NCBI RefSeq assembly: GCF_001668625.1 | Contig: NZ_LZLJ01000023.1 | Location: 1 to 37,566, forward strand | DNA from: Mycobacterium sp. 1274756.6 | GTDB taxonomy: Bacteria; Actinomycetota; Actinomycetes; Mycobacteriales; Mycobacteriaceae | Direction: 5' to 3' | DNA: 37,566 nucleotides | Shown here: positions 8,456-17,983 of the stretch, piece by piece | How positions within the stretch are numbered: the stretch's first letter is position 1 | Layout: each line of letters begins with the position of its first letter | The notes under the pieces: model-generated | Told to the model about the DNA's origin: nothing | The model's input: only the letters and a program-made list of their open reading frames with translations | The model's database searches: none | Made by a program: the position numbers and the translations under genes

Positions 8456-10857
8456 GACGCCCGCCCCTCTCCGGCGTGGAGCTGAACCGTCGCCCCGGCG
8501 GTCACCCCGAGCTGGCGGTGCACAGCCGAGCCGGGGGAGTTCATCGGCAGCCACACCACCCGTTCGGGCATCGCGGTGACGGCCAGCGGCAGGGTGATCG
8601 CGCCCGCGGCGGTGGAAACCGTCACCGGCTGCCCGTCGGCGGCGCCGATCTCGGCGGCGGTCGTGGCGCACAGCCGCACCACCGGGGCGCGGGCGGTGCC
8701 GGCCAGGTTCGGCTCCCCGTCCTGCATCCGGCCGGCGTCGAGCAGCATCCGCCAGCTCGCCAGCACCGCCTGCCCGCGACCGGGCTGCGGTGTCGGGCCG
8801 GCTGCCTCGGCGGGCGCCGCGGCCCGGGGGCCCGCCCAGCGGTCCAGCCGCTGCAGCTCGTCACGGGCGTCGGCGGCGCCGGCCAGCCCCAGCGGGGTAC
8901 CCATCTCGTCGGCGATCGCGTCGAGCACCCGCAGGTCCGACAGCGTGCCGGTGTCGGCCAGGGCGGAACCGAAGCGGCGATATCGGCCCTCCCAGTTGAC
9001 GAACGTGCCGGTCTTCTCCACCGCGGGCGCCACCGGGAACACCACGTCGGCGCGCTCGGTGACCTCGCTGTGCCGCAGTTCCAGGCTGACCAGGAAGCCG
9101 ACGGCGTCCAGGGCGGCCAGCGCGGCGGCCGGATCGGCCAGGTCGGCCGGTTCGACCCCGCCGACCAGCAGGGCACCCAGCTCCCCGCCTGCCGCCGCGG
9201 CCAGGATCGCGGCGGTGTCCCGCCCGGCGGGCTCCGGCAGTTCACCCCACAGCGACGCCAACTGCGCCCGCGCGTCGGGGTCGGCCATCGGCCGGCCGCC
9301 GGGCAGCAGCCCGGCCAGGGCACCGGCCTCCAGCGCGCCGCGCTCCCCGGCCCGCCGCGGCACCCAGCCCAGCCGGGCCCCGGTGGCCTCGGCCAGCCGC
9401 GCCGCCGCCGACAACCCGCCCGGGCTGACCGCGAGCCGCTCCCCGGCGAGCAGCACGGCGCCGGGCTTGCGCAGCAGGGCGCCGAGCTCGCCGTCGTGCA
9501 GGCCGTCGAGCGCGGCGGCCTCCGCGCCGGGCGCGGTGGGGATCAGCGTGCCGAACATCTTCTGCAGGCCCCGATCCGCGAACGGCGCGATCGAAAAGAC
9601 CCGGGTTTCGGTCTTGCGGGCCGCTTTACGCAACCGCAGGAAGACGATCGGGGATTCTTCTTCGGGTTCGAAGCCGACCAGCACGACCACCGGGGCGGTC
9701 TCCAGGGCCCGGTAGTCGAGGTCGATGCCGGTGCCGGCGATGCGGGCGGCCAGGAACGCCGCCTCTTCGGCGGAGTGCGGGCGGGCCCGGAAGTCGATGT
9801 CGTCGCTGCCCAGCACGGCCCGGGCGAACTTGGCGTAGCCGTAGGCGTCTTCGACGGTCGACCGGCCTCCGACCAGCACCCCGGTGCGTCCGTGGGCGGC
9901 GGCCAGGCCGCGGGCGGCCAGCGCCAGCGCGTTGGGCCAGGAGGTCGGTGTCAGCGTCCCGGTGTCGTCGCGGGCCAGCGGCGTGGTGATGCGGTCGCGC
10001 TGCCGGGCGTAGGTGAACGCCCACCGGCCCTTGTCGCAGTTCCATTCCTCGTTGACTTCCGGGTCGTCACCGGCCATCCGGCGCATCACCTTGCCGCGCC
10101 GGTGGTCGGTGCGCTGCGCGCAGCCGGACGCGCAGTGCTCGCAGATCCCGGGGGTGGAGACCAGGTCGAAGGGGCGCGCCCGGAACCGGTAGGACGATCC
10201 GGTGAGCGCGCCGACCGGGCAGATCTGCACGGTGTTGCCGGAGAAGTAGGAGTCGAACGGCTCGTCCTCGTAGATGCCGACCTGTTGCAGCGCACCGCGG
10301 TTCATCATCTCGATGAACACGTCTCCGGCGATCTCGTTGGCGAACCGGGTGCAGCGGGCGCACAGGATGCAGCGGTCGCGGTCCAGCAGCACCTGCGAGG
10401 AGATGTTGATCGGTTTGGGGAAGACCCGTTTGGCCTCCTCGAAGCGGGTCTCGGTGCGGCCGTGGCTCATCGCCTGGTTCTGCAGCGGGCACTCGCCGCC
10501 CTTGTCGCAGGTCGGGCAGTCCAGCGGATGGTTGATCAGCAGCAGTTCCATCACCAGATGCTGGGCCCGGTCGGCCTCTTCGGAGGTGTGCTGGGTGCGC
10601 ACCACCATGCCGTCGGTGCCGGCGACCGCACACGAGGGCTGCGGTTTGCGCTGGCCCTCCACCTCGACGAGGCACTGGCGGCACCAGGCCACCGGGTCCA
10701 GCAGCGGATGGTCGCAGAACCGGGGGATCTCGATGCCGATCTGCTCGGCGGCCCGGATGATCAGCGTGCCCTTGGGCACGGTGACCTTCTGGTCGTCGAT
10801 GGTGAAGGTCACCATCTCCGGGCGGCCGTCGGCCGAGGGCTGCTCCGCTGATGTCAC
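8452..10857 (-). CDS. nuoG: NADH-quinone oxidoreductase subunit G
   Basis: Largest peripheral-arm subunit, 801 residues, with the main wire of Fe-S clusters. The ligands can be read in order: N1b [2Fe-2S] Cys48/59/62/76; N5 His110, Cys114/117/123; N4 Cys163/166/169/213; and the additional N7 cluster Cys239/242/246/274. N7 occurs in some bacterial lineages and not in mitochondria. The remaining two thirds resemble a molybdopterin oxidoreductase fold that has lost the cofactor. The stretch at about residues 680-710 is alanine/proline-rich and probably a linker. Translation starts at GTG 10857, overlapping the nuoF stop as GTGA. Confidence 0.95.
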   Translation of the reverse strand: MTSAEQPSADGRPEMVTFTIDDQKVTVPKGTLIIRAAEQIGIEIPRFCDHPLLDPVAWCRQCLVEVEGQRKPQPSCAVAGTDGMVVRTQHTSEEADRAQHLVMELLLINHPLDCPTCDKGGECPLQNQAMSHGRTETRFEEAKRVFPKPINISSQVLLDRDRCILCARCTRFANEIAGDVFIEMMNRGALQQVGIYEDEPFDSYFSGNTVQICPVGALTGSSYRFRARPFDLVSTPGICEHCASGCAQRTDHRRGKVMRRMAGDDPEVNEEWNCDKGRWAFTYARQRDRITTPLARDDTGTLTPTSWPNALALAARGLAAAHGRTGVLVGGRSTVEDAYGYAKFARAVLGSDDIDFRARPHSAEEAAFLAARIAGTGIDLDYRALETAPVVVLVGFEPEEESPIVFLRLRKAARKTETRVFSIAPFADRGLQKMFGTLIPTAPGAEAAALDGLHDGELGALLRKPGAVLLAGERLAVSPGGLSAAARLAEATGARLGWVPRRAGERGALEAGALAGLLPGGRPMADPDARAQLASLWGELPEPAGRDTAAILAAAAGGELGALLVGGVEPADLADPAAALAALDAVGFLVSLELRHSEVTERADVVFPVAPAVEKTGTFVNWEGRYRRFGSALADTGTLSDLRVLDAIADEMGTPLGLAGAADARDELQRLDRWAGPRAAAPAEAAGPTPQPGRGQAVLASWRMLLDAGRMQDGEPNLAGTARAPVVRLCATTAAEIGAADGQPVTVSTAAGAITLPLAVTAMPERVVWLPMNSPGSAVHRQLGVTAGATVQLHAGEGRAS

Positions 10858-12215
10858 GGGGTACCTCCTTCGGCGTCGGACCCGGCCGCATACCCGTCGT
10901 CGTATTGGGGGACGAACATGCTCGCCGCCGGGTCGAACGGGCAGCCGCCCTGCTCGACGTGCGCGAGGTATTCGTCGCGGAAGTACTGGATGGAGGACTG
11001 CACCGGCATCGCGGCGCCATCGCCCAACGCGCAGAACGACTTTCCGAACAGCACGTCGGCGATGTCGAGCAGAGTGTCGAGGTCTTCGCGGGTGCCGCGC
11101 CCGGTCTCCAGCCGTTCATAGATCGGCACCAGCCAGTAGGTGCCCTCCCGGCAGGGGGTGCATTTGCCGCAGGATTCGTGTTTGTAGAACTCCGACCAGC
11201 GCCGCGCGGCGCGCACCACGCAGGTGGTCTCGTCGAAGATCTGCAGCGCCTTGGTGCCCAGCATCGAACCGGCCGAGGCCATGCCCTCATAGTCCAGCGG
11301 CACGTCGAGGTGCTCCTCGGTGAGCAGCGGGGTGGACGAACCGCCCGGGGTCCAGAACTTCAGCTTGTGCCCGTTGCGGATTCCGCCGGCGTACTCCAGC
11401 AGTTCGCGCAGCGTGATCCCCAGCGGCGCCTCGTACTGGCCGGGCCGGTTGACGTGCCCGGACAGCGAATACAGCGTGAAGCCCGGCGATTTCTCGCTAC
11501 CCATCAGCCGGAACCAGTCGACCCCGTGCAGCAGGATCGACGGCACGCTGGCGACGGACTCGACGTTGTTGACCACCGTCGGGCAGCCGTAGAGCCCCGA
11601 CACCGCCGGGAACGGCGGGCGCAGCCTCGGCTGGCCGCGGTTGCCCTCCAGCGAGTCGATCAGCGCGGTCTCCTCACCGCAGATGTAGGCGCCGGCGCCG
11701 GCGTGCACCACCACGTCCAGGTCGAAGCCGGAGCCGCCGATGTCGCGGCCCAGATAGCCGGCGGCATAGGCCTCCTCGACCGCGGTGCGCACCCGACGCA
11801 GGATCGGCAGCACCTCGCCGCGCACGTAGATGAAGGCGCGGTTGGCCCGGATCGCGTAGCAGCAGATGATGATGCCCTCGATCAGGGTGTGCGGGGTGGC
11901 CAGCAGCAGCGGCATGTCCTTGCAGGTGCCCGGCTCGGATTCGTCGGCGTTGACCAGAAGGTAGTGCGGTTTGGCCGCCGCGCCTTCGCTGCCCTGCGGC
12001 ACGAACGACCATTTGGTGCCGGTGGAGAATCCGGCGCCGCCGCGGCCGCGCAGCCCGGACTGCTTGACGATGTCGATCACCGTGTCCGGGTCGGTGTCCA
12101 GGGCGGCGCGCAGGCCCCGGTAGCCGTCGTGCCGCAGATAGGTCTCCAGCGTCCAGGATTCGGGTTCGTCCCAGTAGCCGCTGAGCACGGGGGTCAGGGG
12201 GGTCAGGTATGCCAT
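10854..12215 (-). CDS. nuoF: NADH-quinone oxidoreductase subunit F (NADH/FMN binding)
   Basis: This subunit oxidises NADH, carries FMN and passes electrons to [4Fe-4S] cluster N3; 453 residues. The glycine-rich NADH/FMN motif [13 protein letters not shown] is at 57-69. N3 ligands are Cys349, Cys352 and Cys355 ([13 protein letters not shown]) plus Cys395 ([10 protein letters not shown]). The frame is open far upstream, but that extension is antisense-like arginine-rich shadow. ATG 12215 gives [21 protein letters not shown] and has GAGGACC about five bases upstream. It overlaps the end of nuoE by 13 bases. Confidence 0.95.
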   Translation of the reverse strand: MAYLTPLTPVLSGYWDEPESWTLETYLRHDGYRGLRAALDTDPDTVIDIVKQSGLRGRGGAGFSTGTKWSFVPQGSEGAAAKPHYLLVNADESEPGTCKDMPLLLATPHTLIEGIIICCYAIRANRAFIYVRGEVLPILRRVRTAVEEAYAAGYLGRDIGGSGFDLDVVVHAGAGAYICGEETALIDSLEGNRGQPRLRPPFPAVSGLYGCPTVVNNVESVASVPSILLHGVDWFRLMGSEKSPGFTLYSLSGHVNRPGQYEAPLGITLRELLEYAGGIRNGHKLKFWTPGGSSTPLLTEEHLDVPLDYEGMASAGSMLGTKALQIFDETTCVVRAARRWSEFYKHESCGKCTPCREGTYWLVPIYERLETGRGTREDLDTLLDIADVLFGKSFCALGDGAAMPVQSSIQYFRDEYLAHVEQGGCPFDPAASMFVPQYDDGYAAGSDAEGGTP

Positions 12216-13042
12216 CGCCGGTCCTCGGTGTCGGTCGCCGACGGCGGTGGTGCCGCCATCAGGCGACGACGGGCCTCGCGCAGGCCGGCCAGGGTGGCCG
12301 CGCCGGCGCCGCCCTGACCGTCGTCGGGACGCTCGTCGGGGAACCCGGCCAAAAACCGCGACGTCTGCCGGAATCCGCAGACCGGCTGGCCGCGGCTGGG
12401 TGCGACGGCCTCCTCGGCGCGCAGCGCATCGACCAGCGCCCGCGCCGATTCGGGGGTCTGGTGGTCGAAGAACTCCCAGTTGACCATCACCACCGGCGCG
12501 TAGTCGCACGCGGCGTTGCACTCCACGTGCTGCAGGGTGATCGCGCCGTCGGCGGTGGTGCCCTCGTCGTCGACGTCGAGGTGCTCTTTGAGGGAGTCGA
12601 GGATGGCGTCGCCGCCCATCACCGCGCACAGCGTGTTGGTGCAGACCCCCACCAGGTACTCCCCGGTGGGGGCCCGCCGGTACATCGAGTAGAAGGAGGC
12701 GACGGCGGCGACCTGCGCGCTGGTCAGGTCGAGTTGTTCGGCGCAGAACGCCAGCCCCGCCGGGGTGAGGTAGGTGTCCTCGGCCTGCACCAGGTGCAGC
12801 AGCGACAGGATCGCCGATTTCGGCTGCGGGTAGCGGGCGATGATCTGCGCCGCGTCGGCCTGCAGGCGGGCCCGCACGTCGGCGGGGTAGGTCTTCGGGG
12901 CTCCGGGATGGTTGAACTGGTTCGGCTCCTCGGGGGGCGGACCCAGCTGCAGGAAGATCCGTTCGCCGCCGGTGCCCGCGGTCGGGGGCATCAGCCGACC
13001 CCGGCCGGTCTTGTTCTGGCGGAGTTCGGGCGCCCCGGTCAC
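12203..13042 (-). CDS. nuoE: NADH-quinone oxidoreductase subunit E ([2Fe-2S])
   Basis: Thioredoxin-like [2Fe-2S] subunit (cluster N1a) that pairs with NuoF in the NADH dehydrogenase module. With the GTG start at 13042 it has 279 residues; cluster ligands are Cys134, Cys139 (VCTNTLC) and Cys175, Cys179 (VECNAACD). A polar C-terminal tail containing [20 protein letters not shown] resembles mycobacterial NuoE. The GTG overlaps the nuoD stop as GTGA, the arrangement used elsewhere in this operon. An ATG at 12991 would give 262 residues, closer to the M. tuberculosis length, and neither start has a strong ribosome site, so the exact N-terminus is uncertain. Confidence 0.92.
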   Translation of the reverse strand: MTGAPELRQNKTGRGRLMPPTAGTGGERIFLQLGPPPEEPNQFNHPGAPKTYPADVRARLQADAAQIIARYPQPKSAILSLLHLVQAEDTYLTPAGLAFCAEQLDLTSAQVAAVASFYSMYRRAPTGEYLVGVCTNTLCAVMGGDAILDSLKEHLDVDDEGTTADGAITLQHVECNAACDYAPVVMVNWEFFDHQTPESARALVDALRAEEAVAPSRGQPVCGFRQTSRFLAGFPDERPDDGQGGAGAATLAGLREARRRLMAAPPPSATDTEDRRWHT

Positions 13043-14358
13043 CGGTCCACCCCGCCCATCACCGGGTCGATGCTGGCGACCGCGGCGATCACATCGGCGA
13101 CCAGGCCGCCCTCGCACATCGCCGCCACCGCCTGCAGGTTGGTGAACGACGGGTCGCGGTAGTGCACCCGGTACGGCCGGGTGCCGCCGGCGCTGACCAT
13201 GTGAACTCCCAACTCTCCGCGCGGGGATTCCACCGAGACGAACACCTGCCCCGGCGGCACCCAGAGGTCCTCGGTGACGCGTTTGAAGTGGTGGATCAGG
13301 CCCTCCATGGAATGGCCCATGATCCAGCCGATGTGCTCGGGGGAGTTGCCCAGGCCGTCGGGGCCGACGGTGAGGTCGGCGGGCCAGGCGATCTTGCGGT
13401 CCTCGACCATCACCGGACCGGGACGCAGCCGGTCCAGGCACTGCTCGACGATCTTCAGCGACTGCTTCATCTCCTCGATGCGGATCAGGTAGCGCCCGTA
13501 GGCGTCGCAACCGTCGTCGGTGATCACGTCGAACTCGTAATCCTCGTAGCCGCAATAGGGTTCGTCACGCCGCAGGTCGTAGGGCAGGCCGGTGGAGCGC
13601 AGCACCGGGCCGGTGATGCCCAGCGCCATGCACCCGGTCAGGTCCAGATAGCCCACGCCCTTGGTGCGCGCCTTCCAGATGTAGTTCTCGGTGAGCAGTC
13701 CCTCGATGTCGGCGAGGCGTTTGGGCATCAGGTCCAGGAAGGCCCGGATCTGCGGGACCGCCTCGTCGGGCAGGTCGGCGACGACGCCGCCGGGCCGCAC
13801 GTACTGGTGGTTCATCCGCAGCCCGGTGATCGTCTCGAAGATGTCGAGCACCAGCTCGCGCTCCCGGAAGCCGTAGAGCATGGCCGAGAGCGCACCGAGC
13901 TCCATGCCGCCGGTGGCGATGGCGACCAGGTGCGAGGAGATCCGGTTGAGCTCCATCAGCAGCACCCGGATCACCGTGGCCCGCTCGGGGATGTCGGCGG
14001 TGATGTCGAGCAGCTTCTCCACGCCCAGACAGAACGCCACCTCGTTGAAGAACGGGGACAGGTAATCCATCCGGGTCACGAACGTCACACCCTGGCTCCA
14101 GTACCGGAATTCGAGGTTCTTCTCGATCCCGGTGTGCAGGTAGCCGACGCCGCACCGGGCTTCGGTGACGGTCTCGCCCTCGAGTTCGAGGATCAGCCGC
14201 AACACCCCGTGCGTCGACGGGTGCTGCGGGCCCATATTGACCACGAGGCGCTCGCCGGGGTCGGCGGCGTGGGCGGCGTCGACGAGCTCGTCCCAGTCCT
14301 GCCCGCCGAGGTTGAGCACGGTCTCGCGGCGACCGTCGGGGGTGGTGGAGGTGGTCAT
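13039..14358 (-). CDS. nuoD: NADH-quinone oxidoreductase subunit D
   Basis: 49-kDa-type subunit that forms the quinone-binding pocket with NuoB, 439 residues. The beta1-beta2 loop [12 protein letters not shown] is at about residues 43-54 and contains the conserved quinone-contact His46 and His50. Other family blocks are visible: [27 protein letters not shown] and the C-terminal RIRDPSF-like segment, here [12 protein letters not shown]. The protein has lost the NiFe ligands of its hydrogenase ancestors, as is normal. ATG 14358 overlaps the nuoC stop by one base. Confidence 0.95.
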   Translation of the reverse strand: MTTSTTPDGRRETVLNLGGQDWDELVDAAHAADPGERLVVNMGPQHPSTHGVLRLILELEGETVTEARCGVGYLHTGIEKNLEFRYWSQGVTFVTRMDYLSPFFNEVAFCLGVEKLLDITADIPERATVIRVLLMELNRISSHLVAIATGGMELGALSAMLYGFRERELVLDIFETITGLRMNHQYVRPGGVVADLPDEAVPQIRAFLDLMPKRLADIEGLLTENYIWKARTKGVGYLDLTGCMALGITGPVLRSTGLPYDLRRDEPYCGYEDYEFDVITDDGCDAYGRYLIRIEEMKQSLKIVEQCLDRLRPGPVMVEDRKIAWPADLTVGPDGLGNSPEHIGWIMGHSMEGLIHHFKRVTEDLWVPPGQVFVSVESPRGELGVHMVSAGGTRPYRVHYRDPSFTNLQAVAAMCEGGLVADVIAAVASIDPVMGGVDR

Positions 14359-15065
14359 CAGGTGTAGGCCCTCCGCTCGTCGGGCGGCGGGATGGTGGCG
14401 CCCTTGTACTCCACCGGGATGCCGCCGAGCGGGTAGTCCTTGCGCTGCGGGTGGCCGTGCCAGTCGTCGGGCATCGCGATGCGGGTCAGCGCCGGGTGGC
14501 CGTCGAAGATGATCCCGAAGAAGTCGTAGGTCTCCCGTTCGTGCCAGTCGGTGGTCGGGTAGATCGCGAACAGCGACGGGATGTGCGGATCGGCGTCCGG
14601 CGCAGCGACTTCCAGCCGGATCCGCCGGTTGTGGGTGATCGAGCGCAGCGGGTACACCGCGTGCAGCTCGCGGCCGGTGTCCTCGGGGTAATGCACTCCG
14701 CTGACGCCCAGGCTCAGCTCGAACCGCAGTTCGGGGTCGTCGCGCAGCAGCCGCGCCACCGTGGGCAGGTGATCGCGCACGATGTAGAGCGTCAGCTCGC
14801 CGCGGTGGATGACGATGTTCTCCACCGCGTCGTCGATGGGGATGTCCTCGCGCTGCAGGGCTTCGGTGAGCGCGTCGACCACGGCGTCGAAATAGCCGCC
14901 GTACGGCCGCTGGCTGCGTCCCGGGAAGGCGATCTCGCGCACCAGTCCGCCGTAGCCGGAGGTGTCCGGGGTGCCCCCGGCGCCGAACATGCCGCGGCGC
15001 ACGGCGATGACCTCGCCGGCCTCCGGGCTGTAGCCGGCGCGGGGGGTGTCGTCGTGGTCGCTCAC
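14358..15065 (-). CDS. nuoC: NADH-quinone oxidoreductase subunit C
   Basis: 30-kDa-type peripheral-arm subunit, 235 residues; no cofactor. The family signature [19 protein letters not shown] lies at about 172-190 and is followed by RKDYPLGG. The first 50 residues form the poorly conserved acidic/glycine-rich leader of mycobacterial NuoC. The start is GTG 15065, which overlaps the nuoB stop as GTGA and gives [18 protein letters not shown]. An upstream open extension is shadow of nuoB. NuoC is separate from NuoD here, unlike the E. coli NuoCD fusion. Confidence 0.94.
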   Translation of the reverse strand: MSDHDDTPRAGYSPEAGEVIAVRRGMFGAGGTPDTSGYGGLVREIAFPGRSQRPYGGYFDAVVDALTEALQREDIPIDDAVENIVIHRGELTLYIVRDHLPTVARLLRDDPELRFELSLGVSGVHYPEDTGRELHAVYPLRSITHNRRIRLEVAAPDADPHIPSLFAIYPTTDWHERETYDFFGIIFDGHPALTRIAMPDDWHGHPQRKDYPLGGIPVEYKGATIPPPDERRAYT

Positions 15066-15616
15066 CGCAGCAGGCCCTTCATCTGCCAGGTGGACGGCGC
15101 GGCCAGCGCGGCCGCCTCGGTCTCGCTGATCGCCCGTTCCCGGTTGACGCCCAGCGGCATCTCCTGAATCTTCTCGTGCAGCTTGAGGATCGCGTACATC
15201 AGCATCTCCGGTCGGGGTGGACAGCCCGGCAGGTAGATGTCGACCGGCACGACGTGGTCGACGCCCTGCACGATCGCGTAGTTGTTGAACATGCCGCCTG
15301 AGGAGGCGCACACCCCCATCGACAACACCCACTTGGGTTCGACCATCTGGTCGTAGATCTGGCGCAGCACCGGCGCCATCTTCTGGCTGACCCGCCCCGC
15401 GACGATCATCAGGTCGGCCTGCCGCGGGGAGGCGCGGAAGACCTCCATGCCGAACCGGGAGAGGTCGTAATCCGGTGCCATCGTTGACATCATCTCGATC
15501 GCGCAGCACGCCAGCCCGAACGTGGCCGGCCACAGGGAGCCCTTGCGGAAGTAGCCGGCCAGGGACTCCACGGTGGACAGCAGCAGACCGCTGGGCAACT
15601 GCTCTTCGATGCCCAT
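15062..15616 (-). CDS. nuoB: NADH-quinone oxidoreductase subunit B (cluster N2)
   Basis: Carries [4Fe-4S] cluster N2, the final electron donor to quinone; 184 residues. The unusual tandem-cysteine ligands are Cys37-Cys38 ([11 protein letters not shown]), with Cys103 ([13 protein letters not shown]) and Cys132 ([12 protein letters not shown]) completing the set. ATG 15616 follows the nuoA stop by 11 bases. A near-perfect AAGGAGGT ribosome site overlaps the nuoA TAA, so this gene probably has efficient independent initiation. Confidence 0.96.
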   Translation of the reverse strand: MGIEEQLPSGLLLSTVESLAGYFRKGSLWPATFGLACCAIEMMSTMAPDYDLSRFGMEVFRASPRQADLMIVAGRVSQKMAPVLRQIYDQMVEPKWVLSMGVCASSGGMFNNYAIVQGVDHVVPVDIYLPGCPPRPEMLMYAILKLHEKIQEMPLGVNRERAISETEAAALAAPSTWQMKGLLR

Positions 15617-15627
15617 CCGCGACCTCC

Positions 15628-16005
15628 TTAATCCCAGCTCAATCCGCCTCGACGCCAGACGTAGGCGTAGGCGACGAGGACCACGGCGACGAACAGCCCC
15701 ATCTCGGCGAGGGCGAACACCCCCAGGCGGTCATAGGCGACCGCCCACGGGTAGAGGAAGACGATCTCGATGTCGAAGACGATGAACAGCATCGCGGTCA
15801 GGTAGTACTTGATCGGGAACCGCTGCCCGGCGGCGGCGTGCGGACCGCTCACCGGCTGATCGGTCGGTTCGATACCGCACTCGTAGGCGTCCAGTTTCGC
15901 CCGGTTGTAGCGGGAGGGCCCCACCACTCTGGCTGCCACCACCGAGATCACCGCGAAAGCGGCTGCCAGGGCACCGAGAGCCAGAATGGGTGTGTAGAGG
16001 GTCAT
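15628..16005 (-). CDS. nuoA: NADH-quinone oxidoreductase subunit A
   Basis: First gene of the nuo operon and a small membrane subunit next to NuoH, 125 residues with three transmembrane helices. The conserved acidic pair is Asp78 and Glu80 in [14 protein letters not shown]; the first loop has the family motif YECGIEP. ATG 16005 begins [11 protein letters not shown]. An in-frame GTG at 16026 would add MRRCCCG, but its codons are the AGGAGG ribosome site itself, so it is rejected. The ribosome site is 12 bases from the ATG, slightly long. Upstream lies a 160-base gap holding a CRP-like palindrome. Confidence 0.94.
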   Translation of the reverse strand: MTLYTPILALGALAAAFAVISVVAARVVGPSRYNRAKLDAYECGIEPTDQPVSGPHAAAGQRFPIKYYLTAMLFIVFDIEIVFLYPWAVAYDRLGVFALAEMGLFVAVVLVAYAYVWRRGGLSWD

Positions 16006-16091
16006 CCCGCAGCAGCACCTCCTCACGGCGTCCGTGTGTGGGCTGTCTCCGAGCCTAGGGGGATGTGGGCTGCCCCATGCTCGGATCCAAC

Positions 16092-16107
16092 TGTGAACTA
16101 GACCACA
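16092..16107. promoter_or_regulatory. CRP-type palindrome upstream of nuoA
   Basis: TGTGAACTAGACCACA matches the mycobacterial CRP consensus TGTGA-N6-TCACA at nine of the ten fixed positions. Its centre is about 95 bases upstream of the nuoA ATG, inside the only sizeable gap near the operon (16006-16165). It is probably part of the nuo promoter region. Three CTAG tetramers also fall in the gap. No convincing -10/-35 pair was identified, so the promoter itself is not called. Confidence 0.5.
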
Positions 16108-16165
16108 GCCTAGTCAGGGTGTCGCGCACCCACCGCCGTTTCGGGGCAGACGGCGCGCCGCCGGG

Positions 16166-16573
16166 TCAGCCGGTCGGGCGCGCCTCGGTGCGCAGCATCG
16201 ACAGCACGGTGCGGCCCAACCGGATCGGATCGATCGGGTGCGGCAACGCCACTTCGGCGCGCGACCATTTGGCCAGCCACGCGTCGTCCGGCCGGCCGGT
16301 GAGCAGCAGCACCGGCGGGCACGGGTCGACCTCGTCCTTGAGTTGCTTGGCCACCCCCATCCCGCCGGCGGGGGTGGCCTCGCCGTCGAGGATCACCAGG
16401 TCGATCCCGCCCGCGTCGACCTCCCGGATGACCACCGGGGCTGTCGCCACCTCCAGGTAGCTCAACGGCGGCAGGTCGGGGTGCAGCCGGTCGCCCAGCG
16501 CCGACCGCACCTGCGCGCGGGTGGCCGCGTCGTCGCTGTACACCAGGATCCGCAGCGGATCGGAGGGGGACAC
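16166..16573 (-). CDS. Stand-alone receiver (response-regulator) protein, Rv3143-like
   Basis: 135 residues forming one receiver domain with no output domain. Visible elements are the acidic pocket Asp14-Asp15 (LVYSDDAATR), the likely phospho-acceptor Asp63 (LVILDGEATPAGG), and Thr92 (LLLTGRPDD). The canonical lysine of the last conserved position is replaced: the segment reads LPHPIDP, with His112 where KP is expected. Phosphorylation-driven switching may therefore be altered. M. tuberculosis Rv3143 is a similar solo receiver near nuoA. GTG 16573 was used because no earlier start gives a family-like N-terminus. It lies between the DUF6285 gene and nuoA on the same strand. The partner kinase and target are unknown; a role connected to nuo expression is only a neighbourhood inference. 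Confidence 0.82.
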   Translation of the reverse strand: MSPSDPLRILVYSDDAATRAQVRSALGDRLHPDLPPLSYLEVATAPVVIREVDAGGIDLVILDGEATPAGGMGVAKQLKDEVDPCPPVLLLTGRPDDAWLAKWSRAEVALPHPIDPIRLGRTVLSMLRTEARPTG

Positions 16574-16580
16574 GCTGCCG

Positions 16581-16586
16581 ATGCTA
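16581..16586 (-). promoter_or_regulatory. -10-like element of the receiver gene
   Basis: Minus-strand TAGCAT fits TANNNT and ends seven bases before GTG 16573. No ribosome site precedes that GTG, so a leaderless transcript beginning at the start codon is plausible. Confidence 0.35.
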
Positions 16587-16597
16587 CTGCGCGAGGG

Positions 16598-16621
16598 TGC
16601 CCGGTTCAGCGCATTCGGGCA
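16598..16621 (-). terminator. Weak hairpin after the DUF6285 gene
   Basis: TGCCCG and CGGGCA flank a 12-base loop directly after the DUF6285 stop. There is no T-run. It could be a weak terminator of the catabolic operon, or only a partial barrier that allows readthrough into the receiver gene. Confidence 0.25.
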
Positions 16622-16622
16622 G

Positions 16623-16997
16623 CTAGGGCGAGGAGCGGTCGTAGCCGGGGTGGGCGACGGCCAGCCGCTCGGCGACCAGCGCGCGCAGGCACGCGGTGAC
16701 TTGAGCGTCGCTGGCGTCGCGGCCGTCGAGGTCGCCGGCGCGGATGGCGGCCGCCAGAGCCGCCTCGTCGGGGTAGCCGATCGCGTCCAGCGCGGCCTGG
16801 GCGCGGGCCGCGCCGGCGGCGCCGTGCTCGAGTTCTCGGTGCACGATGCGCAGCGCGTTGGCGGCCACCCGGGCCTGAAAGCGCGCCGCGCCGCCGGTGG
16901 CGTCGGTCGCCCCGCCGGCCACCAGGCCGTCGAGGAATTCGGTGGCGGCGGCCACCAGTTCGGCGGCGGTGGGCCGCCCGTAGAGTCCGGCGCTCAT
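16623..16997 (-). CDS. DUF6285 family protein, probable partner of the adjacent APH-type kinase
   Basis: 124 residues, mostly helical, rich in alanine and charged residues; no signal peptide or membrane segment. The pattern MSAGLYGRPTAAELVAAATEF, then RFQARVAANALRIVHRELE and a C-terminal segment ending RLAVAHPGYD, fits the DUF6285 family, normally found beside an APH-type phosphotransferase and an acyl-CoA dehydrogenase. In Pseudomonas putida a small protein of this kind (LvaB) is needed with the kinase LvaA in levulinate breakdown; my assignment of LvaB to DUF6285 is from memory. ATG 16997 overlaps the kinase stop as ATGA, so the two are probably made together in fixed ratio. It is the last gene of the operon. 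Confidence 0.8.
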   Translation of the reverse strand: MSAGLYGRPTAAELVAAATEFLDGLVAGGATDATGGAARFQARVAANALRIVHRELEHGAAGAARAQAALDAIGYPDEAALAAAIRAGDLDGRDASDAQVTACLRALVAERLAVAHPGYDRSSP

Positions 16998-17983
16998 CGC
17001 TGATCCTCCCCGTCGAGCAGGTCGAGCAGGTCCCATTCGGTCTCGGCGACCCGGCGTCCCACCGCGGCCAGCTCCACCGACCGGGCGATGCCGGTGAGGT
17101 GGCGGTGGGCCTGGTAGCGGCAGATCACTCCCCAGCGCAGCGTGGCCAGCACCAGCCACCAGCGGAACCGGGACCGGTCGACGGTGGCCCCGCCGGCCCG
17201 CTCGTAGGCGGTCAGGAACTCCTCGATGCTGCCGAGTCCGCCGGCCCCGGCGGCGGCGGGCGCGCCGAACCGCCAGGCCCGGATGCAGAACCAGGCCAGG
17301 TCCTCGGTGGGGTCGCCGAGGTGGGTCAACTCCCAGTCGAGCACCGCGGCCAGCCCGGTGTCGTCGACGATGAGGTTGCCCATCCGGAAGTCGCCGTGCA
17401 CCAGCACCGCCGGGACGTCGGCGGGACGGTGGGCGGCCAGCCAGCGAAACGCCCACTCGAAGGTGGCGGTGGTGTCGCCCATCGCGTCGAGTTGGTCGCG
17501 CCACAGGCTCAGCTGGTCCTGCTGTTCGCCGCCGGCGGCGGCCGGGTCGGCGCGGTGGATGGCGGCCAGCGCCGCGGCGCACTGGGTGAGCAGGGCCGAC
17601 CGGGTCACCGCGGCGTCGGGGGTGTCGAGGCGGCGGAAGATGCGCCGCACGATGGTCTCCCCGGCGATGGCGTCGCAGACCAGGAAGGGGTTGCCCAGCG
17701 CGGCGGTGGAGTTGTCGGCGACCAGCACGGTGGGCACCGGGGCGCCGGCGGCCGCGGCGGCGGCCTGCGCGCGGGCTTCGGCGCCCATGCTGGCGTGGTG
17801 TTCCTCGGCGGGCCCGATGCGCAGGATCAGCGCCCGCCGGCCGGTGCCGGTCACCGCGTCGAACGACCAGGTGGTACGGCTGGCGCCGCCGGACAGCAGC
17901 CGCAGCTCCTCGACGCCGACCGGCCCGAGTGCGGGGGCGAGCACCTCCGGGAGCGCGGCGGCCAGCTGGTCGCCGGTGCTCAT
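16994..17983 (-). CDS. APH-family phosphotransferase (LvaA/ACAD11-kinase-like)
   Basis: 329-residue soluble kinase of the aminoglycoside-phosphotransferase fold. Visible motifs are the nucleotide loop GGASRTTWSF (32-41), the catalytic loop HGDFRMGN (His196, Asp198, Asn203) and the metal-binding DWE (Asp216-Glu218) followed by HLGDPTEDLAW. The usual beta3 lysine region reads LILRIGP, with Arg instead of Lys. The family is not limited to antibiotics: in LvaA and in animal ACAD10/ACAD11, such domains phosphorylate the 4-hydroxyl of 4-hydroxyacyl-CoA so that it can be eliminated. The neighbours (acyl-CoA dehydrogenase upstream, DUF6285 downstream, both with ATGA overlaps) support that role rather than resistance. 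ATG 17983 was chosen; the longer open frame is shadow of the dehydrogenase gene. Confidence 0.85.
   Translation of the reverse strand: MSTGDQLAAALPEVLAPALGPVGVEELRLLSGGASRTTWSFDAVTGTGRRALILRIGPAEEHHASMGAEARAQAAAAAAGAPVPTVLVADNSTAALGNPFLVCDAIAGETIVRRIFRRLDTPDAAVTRSALLTQCAAALAAIHRADPAAAGGEQQDQLSLWRDQLDAMGDTTATFEWAFRWLAAHRPADVPAVLVHGDFRMGNLIVDDTGLAAVLDWELTHLGDPTEDLAWFCIRAWRFGAPAAAGAGGLGSIEEFLTAYERAGGATVDRSRFRWWLVLATLRWGVICRYQAHRHLTGIARSVELAAVGRRVAETEWDLLDLLDGEDQR

Noticed and set aside
8476..10851. Plus-strand open frame of 791 codons opposite nuoG
   Set aside because: Antisense shadow of nuoG with low-complexity composition and no family motifs.
16006..16165. Defined SigA promoter for nuoA
   Set aside because: TAGGCT hexamers fit TANNNT, but no -35 at 16-18 bases was found, so only the CRP-like site is reported.
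16994..17983. Aminoglycoside resistance gene
   Set aside because: The fold is shared, but the operon context with an acyl-CoA dehydrogenase and DUF6285 points to acyl-CoA metabolism.
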